The notes under the pieces were generated by a model that was given only the letters and a program-made list of their open reading frames with translations, searched no databases and was not told where the DNA came from. From the NCBI GenBank assembly GCA_033557685.1, contig JAWQRN010000232.1:1-33469 (forward strand): a DNA stretch of 33,469 nt. The letters run 5' to 3'. Each line of letters begins with the position of its first letter. Within the stretch, counting starts at the first letter, position 1. The DNA comes from Sperchopsis tessellata. Lineage: Eukaryota > Arthropoda > Insecta > Coleoptera > Hydrophilidae. This document shows, piece by piece, positions 11,501 to 26,500 of this stretch. The translations under genes were made by a program, and so were the position numbers.

Positions 11501-14500
11501 CTGTGATCTATTGTTTTGAGAAAATTAAAATGGTCACAACAAATTGAATACCGACTACCATTTTCGAGGTACAAATTGAAAAGTTCGACTTTTTGACTTT
11601 GCTTGTAACACCGGATTTTTATAAATATTCAAAATTGATTTCAACATTCTCATTGTCAATTTTAAGATAATTGTGGCTTAGTCAAAAATCTAATATAAGA
11701 TAAGCTTCCACAGACTTAATGGTCAGTGTCGATGTTGAGTCCCTTTTAACCAGTAATCCCGTGGATGATGATATTTGAATTATCAGCGATCTACTGAGAG
11801 AGGAGAGTTCATATCAAAATATTGCGGTGCTGACAGAGGTTTGTCTGAGGTCTACGTATTTTCGATTTAGGTACCATTTTTACGAACAAACATCTGAAGC
11901 TGCTATGGGTTATCCGCTGTCAGAGGCATTTTAACAATTGGAATTATTGTTATATGGTTGTCAAGACGACAGGTACTAAATGCCTTCTTAGATCACATAA
12001 ACTCCCATCACGCCAATATTCGTTTTACGATGGAGATTGAGTCATTAGGTTCCCTCTTTTTCTTAGATGTATTGTTCAAACGTAGTTCAGATGGTACACT
12101 ATTTCATTATTCTCTCATACAATGAGCTTTCAAGCTGTATGACACAACTCTACTTTCCCAGTACAGTACAGTTGCGTACAGTGACCGATGCATTTTTATC
12201 CAATAGAAATAATTTATCAGATATAAAATGATCAATAAGACTTTTCAAGAATTCACCCATCGCTGTCAAAAATACTCCTGAGGTAAAGCTTATCTATTTG
12301 CCAAGGATTCAACGGACAAAATTACCCGCGTACTAAGAAAATTTGACATTAAACAAAATTCTCCCCAATACAAAAGATTTCGTAATTTCTCCCTTCTTCA
12401 AAAGATGTCATCACATTGCATAGCGAAGAGGTTATCAGGCCCCTTGTTCCTGTGGTAAGATCTATATCGAATAAACTAAGCATACAATTGCTACTTGTTT
12501 AAAGGAGCACGAACGATGTACTAATCTTGGTCATATATGACCGAACATCGTCATGAAACAGATCGTACTATTATGTTCCAGCGTACTAAAATCTTGGCTC
12601 AAGAGCCTTCTTATTTTCCCAGAAAATTCAGAGAAGCCATTGAAGTTTATAATCATCACAACAATATTATTAAATACTATAGTTTTCAACTTCCCATTGC
12701 TCATTTCTCTCCTCTTACACTCGAAAATAATCGTCCTAATGGAACAGCTTCCTCCTAGTGCACATCCCCCAGTCCAGGTCTTGACTATTTAAAATTTAAT
12801 CCGGCCGAGTCTGGAGCCGTGCGTTGAGTAGTAACATCGCTCTTATTAGAATCTGAACACGGTTTACACCCGGAAACAACATTCGTATATATCACTTTTA
12901 CTGTTATAGTTTTCTTTAAGATCGTTAAACCCGTTATTTTTATCCCTGTCTATAGTAAGGCTGATCGTCCATTTTTTTTTCAAATAATACCTTGCTATCG
13001 TTTACACACTATTTTTGTCAATATATTTCAAATATATGAATATTACAAACAATAATAAAATATCTGTGTGTAGTTACTGTCGTTAAATTTAATTACTTAA
13101 TATAAGTTTGTCATAATTGCGTAAAGTAAATATTGTACATCTCTTACTGTATTTTTTTATTCCTCGATATATACAGCTTCTTGACGTTATTTTATTAAAA
13201 AATAACACATATCAAAGATTCGGCACAACATTTAAAAATAACCATATGTATTCAGAGTAAATTTTGTTTTAAAATAAGTAGGCTTTAGAATGTTTCAACA
13301 ATTGATATATAAATAGTAACTGTCAAAATAGTTAAAAGTGTATTGTTGTTTTCGTTCATATACTAGATGTTTCAACCACGAAAAATATGGCAAGATAAAG
13401 GAATACATGAAATGTCCGACATCTCAATAGATACAAGTAATTTGTTTTATAAGAGATACCATGGTCGCTCGAAATCTGATAAGAAAGTCTTTAGTAGATT
13501 GGTAAGTAATTTAAAAAGTTCTGGATCATTTATTAACCTCGCTCAACCTACTACATGAAAGAGGATTTGAAGAAGGATACATTTAATGGTTCTTGTAGAG
13601 AGCTATTGAAAGAAGTGGGTTTAACAAAAACAAGATCCCATCAAATTTTGAAAACACAAATATAACCATGTAAAAGTAGTTTCACACCATATATATCACG
13701 ATAATTTCCGTAGACGTTTAGATTTCTCCCAATAGTTTATCGAAATATGCATTGAAGACCCAACCTATATACTATTATTTGGATGAATGAATATCAAGTG
13801 ATGAAAGAGTTCATAGGACCAGTAATCGGCACTGGTCAAATGAGAATTTTCATATCGCAAACATTAAAAACAGGCAAGGAAGCTTTGGTTTCAATGTAAG
13901 CTGCTGTTAAAACGGAAGTATAATAAGTTACCCATATATTCGAAGGAAACTTGACATCAGTGCGGTACATGGAACATTTAGATACTAGCATACAGGGCTC
14001 TTATGATTATTTACCACTAGCACATCATTGTGATGTAATTTTCCAATACGACGGCACCCTGACAAACAGTGCTTTGGCCATTTGAAATTATTTAAACGAG
14101 CATTTCCCCGATGGCTTTAGAATATCTTTGCGTGGGGAATTATAAGAAAAGAAATTTATAAGAATGATAATAACAGTATTGAAAAATTTAGAAGCAACTT
14201 TTCTTAAAATTAGGACTATTCGTGCTTTGAATTCTATAAATTTTAACAGAATAAACTGCCACTTACATATTTATCAGCATATTGTTTGAACACCGGGTAT
14301 AATATTTACTATTTTTATTTAATGCCTTATAGTAGATTCAGTAACAGAATTTCTAGTTTTTTTATTTATCTGTTTAACAAATATATTATATCGTTAGTAA
14401 AGATTGTTATATTCATATATTTCAGATACATTGTCAATAACATATGTTAAAGTAATAGGTATTATTTACAAAAAAATAACAATTGACAACTAGGTATCCC

Positions 14501-17500
14501 AAAATATTGTTTTTAACGATCTTAACGACAACTAAAACAATAAATATGACAAATCATCAGTATAATCAGAAAAAAATGGCCATTTATTAAAAATAACTCT
14601 CCATATATTTAAAAAAATATAAAAATTTCTGTCAACTTAAATAATATAAAAAGTAAAACGTATGCCACACATTGTAAGCCTAACGAAGTAATTTTTTTTT
14701 AAAGTTAGTTACATATAATATAATTTAATTAAACTGTGTGTTGTTCGGCGTTTCTAAACGTCTAGTTTTTTTTTTTTTCATTTACAAAAAGAAATCTACC
14801 TAATATTTATTTTTCTATTCAACATGATGTCACTATAAAAAAGAGGTGAAGATTTTTTTTTGCAATGGTCCCAAATGTACGAAGTTATCAGATGCGTTAG
14901 CAAAATACGCATATTTATATTTTAAAAAAGTATGAATGGTGCGAAAATTAATTCGTCTGCCGCAAACAAATGAATCACCTTCTATAATAAACCCCATAAT
15001 TACAACAAATGTCCGAGCCTCTAATAACATAATTAGTTTATAAAGTGTAATCACTTTGCTCCTTAATTTTGCAAAGCGTATAGAATAAGATAGTCTGAAT
15101 TAAAATATAATATTTTAATTGTTTGGCATACCAATTACAGATACTGGTATTAGGTAACACAGATATGGGCATACATGGAAATATTTATGTTAAGGTTAAG
15201 TTACTAAACACTTCTTGTATAAAAATTTATCTTAAAGATATTTGAACTAGTAACATACTTTTCGAACATCAACATTTTGACAAATCCTGTATATTGCCCG
15301 TAATAGGAAACTGCTCAGGTTTTACAACCGTCTGGTTATTTAATATCTACATACATTTTTGAACTATTTCGTAATATACTATTATTTTCTATATGTTCTT
15401 TAGTTACCCGTAGATAGTAAAATAATGAAAAAACCTTAATGTGGGTATAATAATGAATACTGCTGAAGTGATTTTGATGCAACAAGTTTTGTACTCTTAT
15501 GGGTTTTGATGGTTTTGGATTTTTCTTTTAGTGCATTATTTTCTTTTCTTATCTTCTTTTTCTTTTTCTGTCTGCATCTTCCCTGGTATTATCATGTATT
15601 TTTTCCATCCAGTAGAAGTAATGATGAAAGTAAGTTATTCGGAATTTGTCTCTACTTTTATTTATGGTGTATCGCCATTGGTTTTTTTTTAATTTTTTGG
15701 CTTTATAACTGCTGCATGACATTTTTTGTATAGAATAATGGAATTCATGTACTTCTAAAATTTGCTTAATGGAATTAATATATTTTCGTATGTGGTACTT
15801 CAGAAATTTGCACTATAACAATTGCCATAATTAAATTGTCGACTGCAATATCATTTCTGAATCATCTTCATTTGTGAATTTAACGTTATCTATAACAGTA
15901 TTTTTATCTGCTTCGGTATTTTGAAATTCTCAAAATTTGTAAAATAAAAGTTTTGTCTTTTATGAATAATATTCTATATTCAGATTCAAATAATTTAAAA
16001 AGTTTAGTTTATGTTCTACTATATCTTTAAATTTAGTGTAGCTTATCTTTGAATGAATGTCAGGATTACGAATTGTATTTTTAAATTTTCCTAAACATTT
16101 TGAAAAATGTATAACTTTTTAAACCGTACGTTCTAAAATCACTCGCAACTTTTTCATATTTTATATCTTCTACTACTGTTTTCAGAATTGAAGCAAAGTG
16201 TTCTTTGTCAACAAATCGTATGGATTGTATCTACGCTAATTAATATCAATATCAACTCGCTTCCATCCATTTTCAATTGGCTAAAACGCTCATACATCTG
16301 CCGGTTGTAAATTCTAGTGAAGTTCGGGTATAGGGCTCTCAATATTATAACTAAGGAATAATATAAATCACTTAAATTGTAGATTAGATGGGTACAGTAA
16401 CCATCCAACAATAAAATTAGTAAACTATGCTGTCAAAGAGACCAGAATGAAGGGAGCGTTGTTATAAACAGTTACTAAATTAAAAGCTAAATTTGTAATG
16501 TGGCATGAGACCTAATTTTGTTTGACAATCTAACCTAACCTATTGTTTACTTTTGGCATCGCTCTTACATTAATAATTGTGAATTGGGCAGCTCGTTTAA
16601 AAATCATTACATTAATACATAAATATTATGTGCATTTAAAGAGTAAGCTATATGTTGCATTGATAATTTTGTTTAATACTATACTAGCCTCCTTCTTATC
16701 ATATTTATAGACTTCCGATTGACGCATATACATTATCATGGATAAGTTGCGAACAGGGAACCAGCAAAGTTTTTTTTTTTAAATATCTTGTTAATTAGCG
16801 CATTTCTGTGCAATGTCTTTGAGAGACCTTGGTATTGTACATTTTTTAATAGTTTAATTTGAAAACAGTGTCAAAATTGTCAAGTATCAAATTTGTAATT
16901 CAATGTACATTATAGTGGCTATGGCTTTATTATTTGTAAATATGAAATTAGGTTATGTTTAAACTATTTGATTATTGATAGTAGACATGTCGAATATCAC
17001 GAACGGAAAAATATGACTATATTATTGATATAGATAAGCCACTCTCGAGTTATAGTACAAAATAAATAACATAATTGGAATGAAGGCATAGTGTTAAAAA
17101 TGCTCTTTTGTAATAGCATGTAATCCAAAACACTGCAAAGTAAATATAATTGCCGATGTGCGATATCATTATATACATATATTGATGAATTTTCAATCAG
17201 TAGATTATAGTTTTGGGTAAATTAACATCGATTTTGATATAGATATTTCTAGCTAATTACAACACATGCAAAATTTACCAAATTAAAATTTTTGGCTGTG
17301 AAAAATGTATCACAAACAACCGAAATCAAACCTGTATGGTTGTAAAGATATTTACCGTGATTATTTAATAAATTGTCAAATATTTTTTTTTATTTCGCTC
17401 AATTTTTCAAACTTCAAAATAAACAATAACTTAAAATGAAAAGTTAATAATGTGTATTTATACATTGCTCTGTGATGCGAGAACGGAGAAATTTCCTTTG

Positions 17501-20500
17501 TTTACCAATGGCTCTGAATGAATAATGCTGAGATCCAAGTGAACTATTATGTTAAATGTGGAAGTGTAAAATATTGATGCATATAGGTCGTGACCTTACA
17601 TTGGGTTATTCGGTATTTTTTTAAGTATTTACCTTCTATCCGTCGATTAAATGAATAAAGGTATAAGTATAGTACGCAAATCTACAGATATACCAAAATG
17701 CATGCAACTTTTGAATATACAGTAACCAGTATATACCTACTCCAGATAGTACAGCCGCTACAGAAATAAAAATTTTGGTATTTTACCATATTAACTTAGA
17801 TTAACTACCTACCGTTAGAGAGCCTATATATTATAACAAGAGAGTGCCCCCCTTGGCAACTGTTTTCTATTAGCTAAAGATGAAAAGACGCCATCAAAGA
17901 TCAAGTAATATGATAGCAATAATTTACAGAGGAGAATTGTATGACTTCTCTCGCAGATCAGTCCTATCACATGAATAATCTTTAAAATAGACATCACCAA
18001 CCGCATAAACACTTACTTTAACATGTTTTAATCATTCTATGCATGAAACGATATTTCAGTTTCAACAGCTGATTGAGTCAAGACCTCTTGCTACATTTTA
18101 TGAAAAGTAGGCGCGTGGTTAAAATTGCCGCTTGGAGCCGAAAATGGCGTTCATGCGGAAAGGTGACCACTCTCTTGTTTTAATATATAGGCTCCTAACT
18201 ATCGTATAGCGCTATCGCTGTCATACCAGTACCACTTTATACAGCCAGATTCCATCAGATAAACCTTTTCGCGAATATTTTATTTGGCGTATGTCAATTT
18301 CATAATTACACAATTCCAATTTTTGATTTCGATTAAAATAATATTATGACTACTTTTATCCCTATCCTTCATGCGAGATTCATAAAGTGAATTCCAAAAT
18401 CTCTACTACGTTTTGTATAGCTTTTTTTTATTTATATTAATTAAATTCACTATAAAACCACTTATAGGGACAAAACAAATATAATGCTATTGTTCGTGAG
18501 TAAATATAAGATGCGACAAATGTTGCCATTATGGCAATATTTTCGCGCGACATTTAAGTGCGTGGTACACAATGCGGCCAATAGGGGAGGGCTTCAAATG
18601 AAGTGGGATAAACAAAGTCAACGTATGAATGTATTTATACAAATTTAACTTTTACATGTTTAGGGGCAACTTGTGTTTTTCCTCAAATAACGGGAGTAAA
18701 ATGTTAAATTTATTTTCCGAGAATTGCTGCATCAAGATCTTTTTTTTTTCCATAGAAGTGAGTCTAAGTTGCAACATATATCACAAAAGAAAAGCTAAAT
18801 ACAGTGAAAATAGATTTCTTTATTAGTAGTTTATGCAAAAATAATTATATTCATAAGGTTATAAATTCATGGGTGTTGATGGATGTTCTGTTCTGGATAA
18901 TCTGACAGATCGCATGAACAAAAATTTGTCAAACTCATTTGGACATTTTGAGAGAATGAATAGAAAAATAGTTACATAACAGATATGTGGAATTTCAGTG
19001 GAGGGTGGTAGATGAACAAGGAATACTAGGATAGGATATAATGTTGGTAAAATTTGAAGAAGCAGAATAGTAATAAATATAATGTGCATGGATGTCTTAA
19101 ATCTAGAGAAGTTTACGAGATAAGTGAAATAAAGCTGGAAATTCCGGCCATTTTCCAACCTGCAAGGCATAAACTTATAATTTGGTTCTAGATCCAGACC
19201 TGTGGTTTAACATTATGTTCCTCATATGGTCGAAATTTATTATGTTATTTTGATAATGATTATAAATACATTAATGTATTTGGATTTCTATTGTTTTTAA
19301 ATAGATAGATTATTTATGTTTATTTAAACTTCTAATTTTTGAAACCCAGTTGATTGATGAGTCATAAACTATAAAAATTATGTTCGAGTTAGTATTTGTC
19401 TTTTGAGTTTAATATTTTGATTAGTAACAATGTATATACATATCGTGAGAAATATTATAAAAAGTACAGGAAATGAGTTCAAAATTTACTTAATGTTGTG
19501 CGTTTACTTTTGCATAAATTATTAATCTTGTGTATCTTGCAAGCCGATATCAAATGCGTTTCAAACTTTATCTAGCATTATTTCATATCATACTAAGTGA
19601 ATAATTGCATTTTCAGATGACCCAGGTCTATCCGGGGCTCAGTCATCACCATCGCTGACACCAAGAGGCAACAGCAAAAGTGCAACTCCTAGTCCTGTAG
19701 CCCCTAGCTCTCGTAGAGGTATTGCTCCTAATTCAGATTGGACGAATGATGATGGTGAAAGATTATCTACACAAACTCGAAGCACACCAAGTCTAGGCGT
19801 AAGTAAACATACAAAAGTAGTTATGTTTATAAAATTTCAGGGGGGGGGTACCTAAATAAAATAGTCGAAGGACACACAGAGTCTTTTTATACAATGACAA
19901 TTTCATACAAATTCGATAAATCTAACGAATTGTAGTTAGGAACAGAAGAAATCTCATACTACAATTGTTTATTTTCTTGTATTAAATAATTATAACTTTT
20001 TGTTGAACAAATTTAATGTCATACAATATACCAGGCAGATACAATTATAAATCTAATAATATATGTAAGTCAACTATAGAAGATGTTGTAATATGTTATT
20101 CCCCTATCTTCCTAAGAAGATAATTTGAAGATTGGATACATATGTGGCCTTAATCACTTACAATTCTCATAATTTTACATTCCTTCTGTAGGACCGCCAG
20201 GGTATAGGCATTTCCATAATAACAAAAAGCAAACCGCATCGGATGGGACTTGCACACACGACCCCTTGTTCTATAACCTTCCGACTTGCTATACAGCTAC
20301 CGAAGAGTATTATATATTTCTTGGATAAATTCAAATTGAAATTGCTGTGATAGGAATCCTTATGAATAAAAAAGTATGAATCAATAAGAAATTGCAGATT
20401 GAACAATTTAATTTTGTTCAGAAGATATCTTTGTTGCCCCTAAGTGAATCGTAAGTGCCGGATAGACAACTGTGTGGTTTACAGATGCTAAATCTCTAAT

Positions 20501-23500
20501 AAAGTTTAAAATCAGTGGTGAGGAGCACCCAATGCGCTGAGTTGACTAACTTTCTACTTCAGCGCCACTAATGCAAGGCTCATAACCTATCTTATAGACC
20601 TATGCTTGTTATAACATTTGTTTGTTGTATGTACATTATAAACTTGTACATATTTTAAAAATTAGTAATCAGTGTAAAAAAGAACTCAAACCAACCATGT
20701 TTATAACCATAAACATTCAGGTATTTTTAAAATATTGCTAGTGCCATTGGAAGTGCACATACATTTATGTGGGCAGTAATACTTGTCACTTTGTCAAAAA
20801 TTCAGGTTCAATTTAAAATCTTGTTAGTAGCTAAAAAACATGTCTCAAAAATAATAATATATTATATGTATTTTTGCTGTTTCTGAAAATTGTGTTGAAC
20901 AGTGAATACATATCTCTGTGAATAATATATAGTGCTTTTGTATTAACTGGGCCATACCGATATCTCTTGAGATAAATACACTACTATCAGACAAACAGTT
21001 AGCAAGTTCAGGTAAACAAATATTGAGTTATAAACTTCCAGTGACAGTTTATTACAGGAAACGGTTCTTTTATGGCATCTTTCAATAAACTTCGTTTTAT
21101 TATTATGAAATGTTATTAAGATATCACATTTTTTATTATTGTGTTATGAAAATGTTAATGACTTTTTTATTATTTTTAGTAGTTATAGGATATGCAAACA
21201 TAACTACATTATTGACTAAACATTTATATTGAAAATTAAATTGCTTTGTGTTTTGGATGTCAGTACTATCATTAGAAATTTCACTTTATTTTATTATTTG
21301 ACTGAATAAGCTCTAAAAGAAAAAAATGGTTATTATCTTTTCACAATACAATTGAGAAATCGAGATGAGTTATGGTTTTTATATTTGAATAAATAGATTG
21401 TATTTGCATAAGTAAACATTATTTATAAAAACAGTGAATTACTTTTAATATTTGATACGTTTAAATCTTGTTATTGTTAGTAACTTTTCACAACACAATA
21501 TAATATATGAGATATGAGTTTTATATTCAAATAAACAGGTAGTATTTGCATAAGCAGGAAAAAAAACTGTGCTGGGAAAAGCCTGAATCTGAATCTCTCA
21601 AAAATCCTATTTATAAATGTTTTTCTTTTTGCAAGAACATTCTCAGAGATAACATCCGGAAATGTTTCAGCCCGAATCACAAAACTTGTGTCTTCCGCAT
21701 AGTTTATCAGAGTATGCGTCTCATCCAAAAGAACATTAATCAAATCATTAATATAAATAATAAACAGAATTGGACCAGTTATACTGCCCTGCGGAACGCC
21801 CACCTTGGGTAACTGTGGAGACGAATTATAATTTTCACCGTCCTTTGTTATTAATACTTTTTGGCAACGATTTTTAAGATAAGATTTAACCCATTCCAAT
21901 GCCACGTCTCTTATTCCATAAAGTTTCATTTTTTTGATTAAAATAGAATGATCTAAACAATCATATGCCTTAGATAGATCTAAAAATCCTCCCAAAGCCA
22001 GTCCAAAACCGTCAAGACCATCCAGCGTCCCCTGAACAAAGTCGAATATGTCAGTATCAGCAGACATCCCTCTCATATAGCCATGTTGCAAAGCACTAAA
22101 AAGATTGTATGAAATGAAAAAATGCAGTAACGTGTTGCATATTGCCATTTCGTAAATTTTTGAAAATGTTGGCAATAAGCTGATGGGCATATAATTCTCT
22201 TCCAACTCAGGGTTTCCTTTTTTAAAATGGTCTTGACTAAGGCAATTTTCAATTGATCAGGGAATATACCATACCTGAATGAATTGTTAATAATGTGGCA
22301 AAGAGGTCTACAAACCTCATACACACAGTACCAAAGGTATATTTTTCAAAAATGTACAAGGTATAACGTAATACGCTTGTTTGACAATTATACTGTCATT
22401 TAAGAAATTAGGTGCTCACGAATCACAAAGTGCTGTATTTATACAATATTGTAGCAATTCTTTAAAATACACTTTCTTAACATCTGGTATAATGACATAT
22501 AATGGCTCCTTCTCCCTCCCCATTTGCACAGCCCTGTGCATAAGTGAACATTTTCATAACAAACAGTGAAATATTTGATGCAGTGAATAATATATTAGAT
22601 ATGATATTAAATGTACATATTTGTCGTTTCCTTATACAAAGATTTAGTCAAATTATGTTAACTACTTTTATATAACACTACAATACAAATATTTCGTGTG
22701 AATATCTATTATATTGTGAAAAGTTAATAACCATTCAATTTTTTCATAATACACATTCAAATAACAACTAATCAAAACAAAATTCAATAAAAGTCATAAT
22801 AGTTATTATGATATTACCAGTAGTCCATATTTAAAACAATTTACTTTCCAATATAAGTATTGTTTAGTAAAAATTGTAGATATGTAAGCATTTACAACTT
22901 CAAATAAAAATAACTTTACTACAAGAAAATTAAGTTTTAAATCTAGATTTTCACCGATATTATTTATATGAATGTAGTTTCCGGGTGGAATCCATGTAGA
23001 GGCTTGGAAAAGTGCTGATATTTTATCCACTGTTGCAAGGGACATTTTGAAGGCAAGTGAAGTTACTACAATGAATGAACTCAACACACTGATCCGGACT
23101 AGATCAGACTATGCTTATATGGGCAAGGACTGAAGCAGGGGATGCGCACTATATTCAGAAGGTTATTATCGTGTAAGATAATAGATGTAAGTCATAGGGA
23201 TTCTCCAAGTGAAGTTGAAAACCATCGTCCCTTTTAATATTGTTGGGGTGATTATAAGCCTTAATAGCTTCTCTTAATTTTCTGATGAAATATGAAGGCT
23301 CTCAAGCCTAAGCTTTAATATTTTTGAACATAATATTTGTGATCTGTTTCATGTTGATGTTCAGTATAGCGTATTGAGTAATATGACCAGGATGAGTACA
23401 GTGTTCTTACTCTTTTAGACGAGTACTAATAGTACTCTTGATTTCTCCGATTCAGAACTTACCACAGGAAGAAGGGATTAGAATAAGCCCAATTTTGTCC

Positions 23501-26500
23501 ATCGAATCTTTGACAGATGGCGACAGTTTGATAATTAACAAATTATATCTATTGTATATAAGCGCATCAGTGACTCTATGCAACTCCATACAAATAATTG
23601 CAACAGGAGAGATTGGGCATCTGATAGCAGCTTCAGAAGTTTGTTCGTTGAAGTAGTCCCTAAATTGAAAATACGTGGACCTAAGACAAACCTCTGTCAG
23701 TGCCGTAATATCTTGAGACGAACTTTCCCCTCTCAGTAAAACTGTGATGATGCCTAACAGCATCATTGACATATACTAATGAAAAGGGACTCGAAACTGA
23801 CTATAAAGTCTGTGGGAGCTAGTCTTACACTAGAAGTCAGTTCTAGAAAATGGGAAGAGTTTCTTATGTGGGTTCTGGTCCATTATAAATATGCTTGTAT
23901 TTTATTACACATATTTTTCACTAATAACCCTATAATAAATTTAATTTTGGAATATGTGTATTTAATTTAGATTCTCATAAAAGGTAGGTACACGCAGTTA
24001 CTATGGTCCAACAGCCTTAGTCCCTAGTAGTCTATTATAAGCGTATTCTGTTGTACTACAAATAATATTTACAGTTATTTGGGTATCTGTTGATTGCATA
24101 TTTGAATCACATTAATCATTCAAAAGCTACTTGTTTTTTTTTTATTTGAATCTGCGAACGAACTTTATCACTATCACTATTTTATAGAAATTTTTATTTG
24201 CAGACTTATTTAATTTTTGGTTATGATGTTTATCAAATATCATTAGGATTTAAAAGTTTAAAAATGTATAAATATATAATTTTGTTTTATTTCAAATCTA
24301 TTGTGAAATGACGAAACTTGTAATTTTACAACTTTAGTTATTACTATAATAAATATATCAAAATTGAATAGTTAATAACAAATTTAATTTTTACAGCAGA
24401 GAACAGATTCAATGGCGAGTGTGTACTCAGGAGCTGGTGAAGGCAGATATGGTACTGTAACGGTTAAAGGTCAAGTGGAGTTCGGCTTACAATATAACTA
24501 TAAAGCAAGTGCTCTTGAAATAATGATCAAGCAGTGTAAAGACTTGGCTCCAGTCGATACGAAACGCAATCGATCAGATCCTTATGTAAAAGTGTATCTG
24601 CTACCCGACAAATCGAAAAGTGGCAAACGAAAAACTAAAGTAAAGAAGCACACATTAAATCCAGTATTTGATGAATGCCTCAAGTTTCATATTACTCTCA
24701 ACGAATTAGAAACGAGAACATTATGGTTAACTGTATGGCATTCTGACATGTTTGGCAGGAACGATTTCTTAGGAGAGGTCATGATGACTTTAGAAAATAA
24801 AGTTTTTGATGATCCTACACCGAAGAGTTATAATTTGCAAGAAAGAGTAAGTAAAACAATTTTAGTTTTACTACTTTGAATTATTTTTATCAATTCTTTT
24901 GACATTTTGTCGTATTACAGCATATAGATGAAGGAGTTTATGTTCAACTATAAATACTTTTTATTCTTGAATTAATTCAGTTAGCAGGATGAATTGACAG
25001 ATGATTACCAATTTAAGTGATTGTATTATGCCAATTTAATACTAAATGTTTGTACTAGTGCCAGTCTAGTTCTCCTCTTGATCCCGAATACCGGGATACC
25101 AGATACAAAATTTCGGTATTTAAATACAGGTATTAATTGACAAATACTGGTATTCTGATATTTAAAACACATCTGGTAGTGAATACGATAAAGTTGAAGA
25201 TTGCTGCTAGTGATCATTTACCCATTAAGACTAATTCTACTGGTATTCTGAATTATCAGTCACACAGAGAAATTTCCCCACTCATTACTAAAATAAGAAA
25301 ATCAACAAAACTTTAGTTTACTGCAGCTCGACTCAAAAGCTTGTTAGAATAGTTTACTTTGTATGCATGAAATATATTTCAAAATTCAGGCATAAACTTG
25401 TACGATGACGAATTTTATCTATCAGTAGCCATGCTGATACTTGTAGAAGCTATATGTTGCACAGATTTTACCTAAATTTTCTTAAGACCCTCTTCCCGAA
25501 AAAGAAACTCTGAAATAAGCGATGAGTTTTGAAAATTTTACATTTTGCAAAAATGCAGTCCTTTCAGTACCTGTATGATTAATTTTATAATGATGATTAA
25601 GCAAACCTGTTCTTATTAAAACTAATAACATGTTTAATTAAAACTATGTCTCCTCCTATCATATGTATTAGAAACTGAAAACCATTTCAATAGGCCTCAC
25701 AACTGAGGTAACGTAAAGCGACTGATTTTTTCAATTTTCTTCTGCTCGTTAATAAAATCTCTTTTGGTCTACCACTATGTTTTATTCATACTCATGCACT
25801 AATACAAATATATCTTAATAGTAGTATTATTATTATTAATATTAAATTATTTGTTTGTTATTATAAATTGAGTAAATAATTTTTAGCTCTTGCTTATTAT
25901 TGAAAAATTTTATAAGGGTATTCAGGTCTTTAAAAGATCAGAATACCACAATATCAATACTTATTTTTTAGTTTGATATTGCAATTAATATTTGCTTAAA
26001 ACATCCCACTTAATTATTAAACATTGCTCATTTTAGTGTTGCATTATTTGTGACAATTCCTCAATAAAATTTCAAACAGATTTCAGTATTGTGATATTTA
26101 CATCACACAAGATATAATTATTTACAAAAAATTTAATATTTGATCTTTAATGTGTATAACAGCACATTCCTTAGCTTTTGACTAATTAACCAAACCAGTG
26201 TAATCCTAGTAGATGGGTTTACAGTTTTGAAGGTTAAGCGTAACTTCAGCGATAGAAATGTCTGAGAATTTAAAACTTGACACTCATCGATTAGCACTGC
26301 TGATGGGTCTGTGTTAGAAGACTAAATGATTGTTTTAAGCCATGAAATGTTCATTTTGTTAGATAAGTTATGTTTATTTTGTATATTATTTTCGTAGATT
26401 TTTAAAATGTAGTACATCTCACAGTCTAAAATTAGCTGAATTATAATGCATTAAAAAATTGCACAAATAACATGTCTTTAATGAGAGTGTATCAGACATA

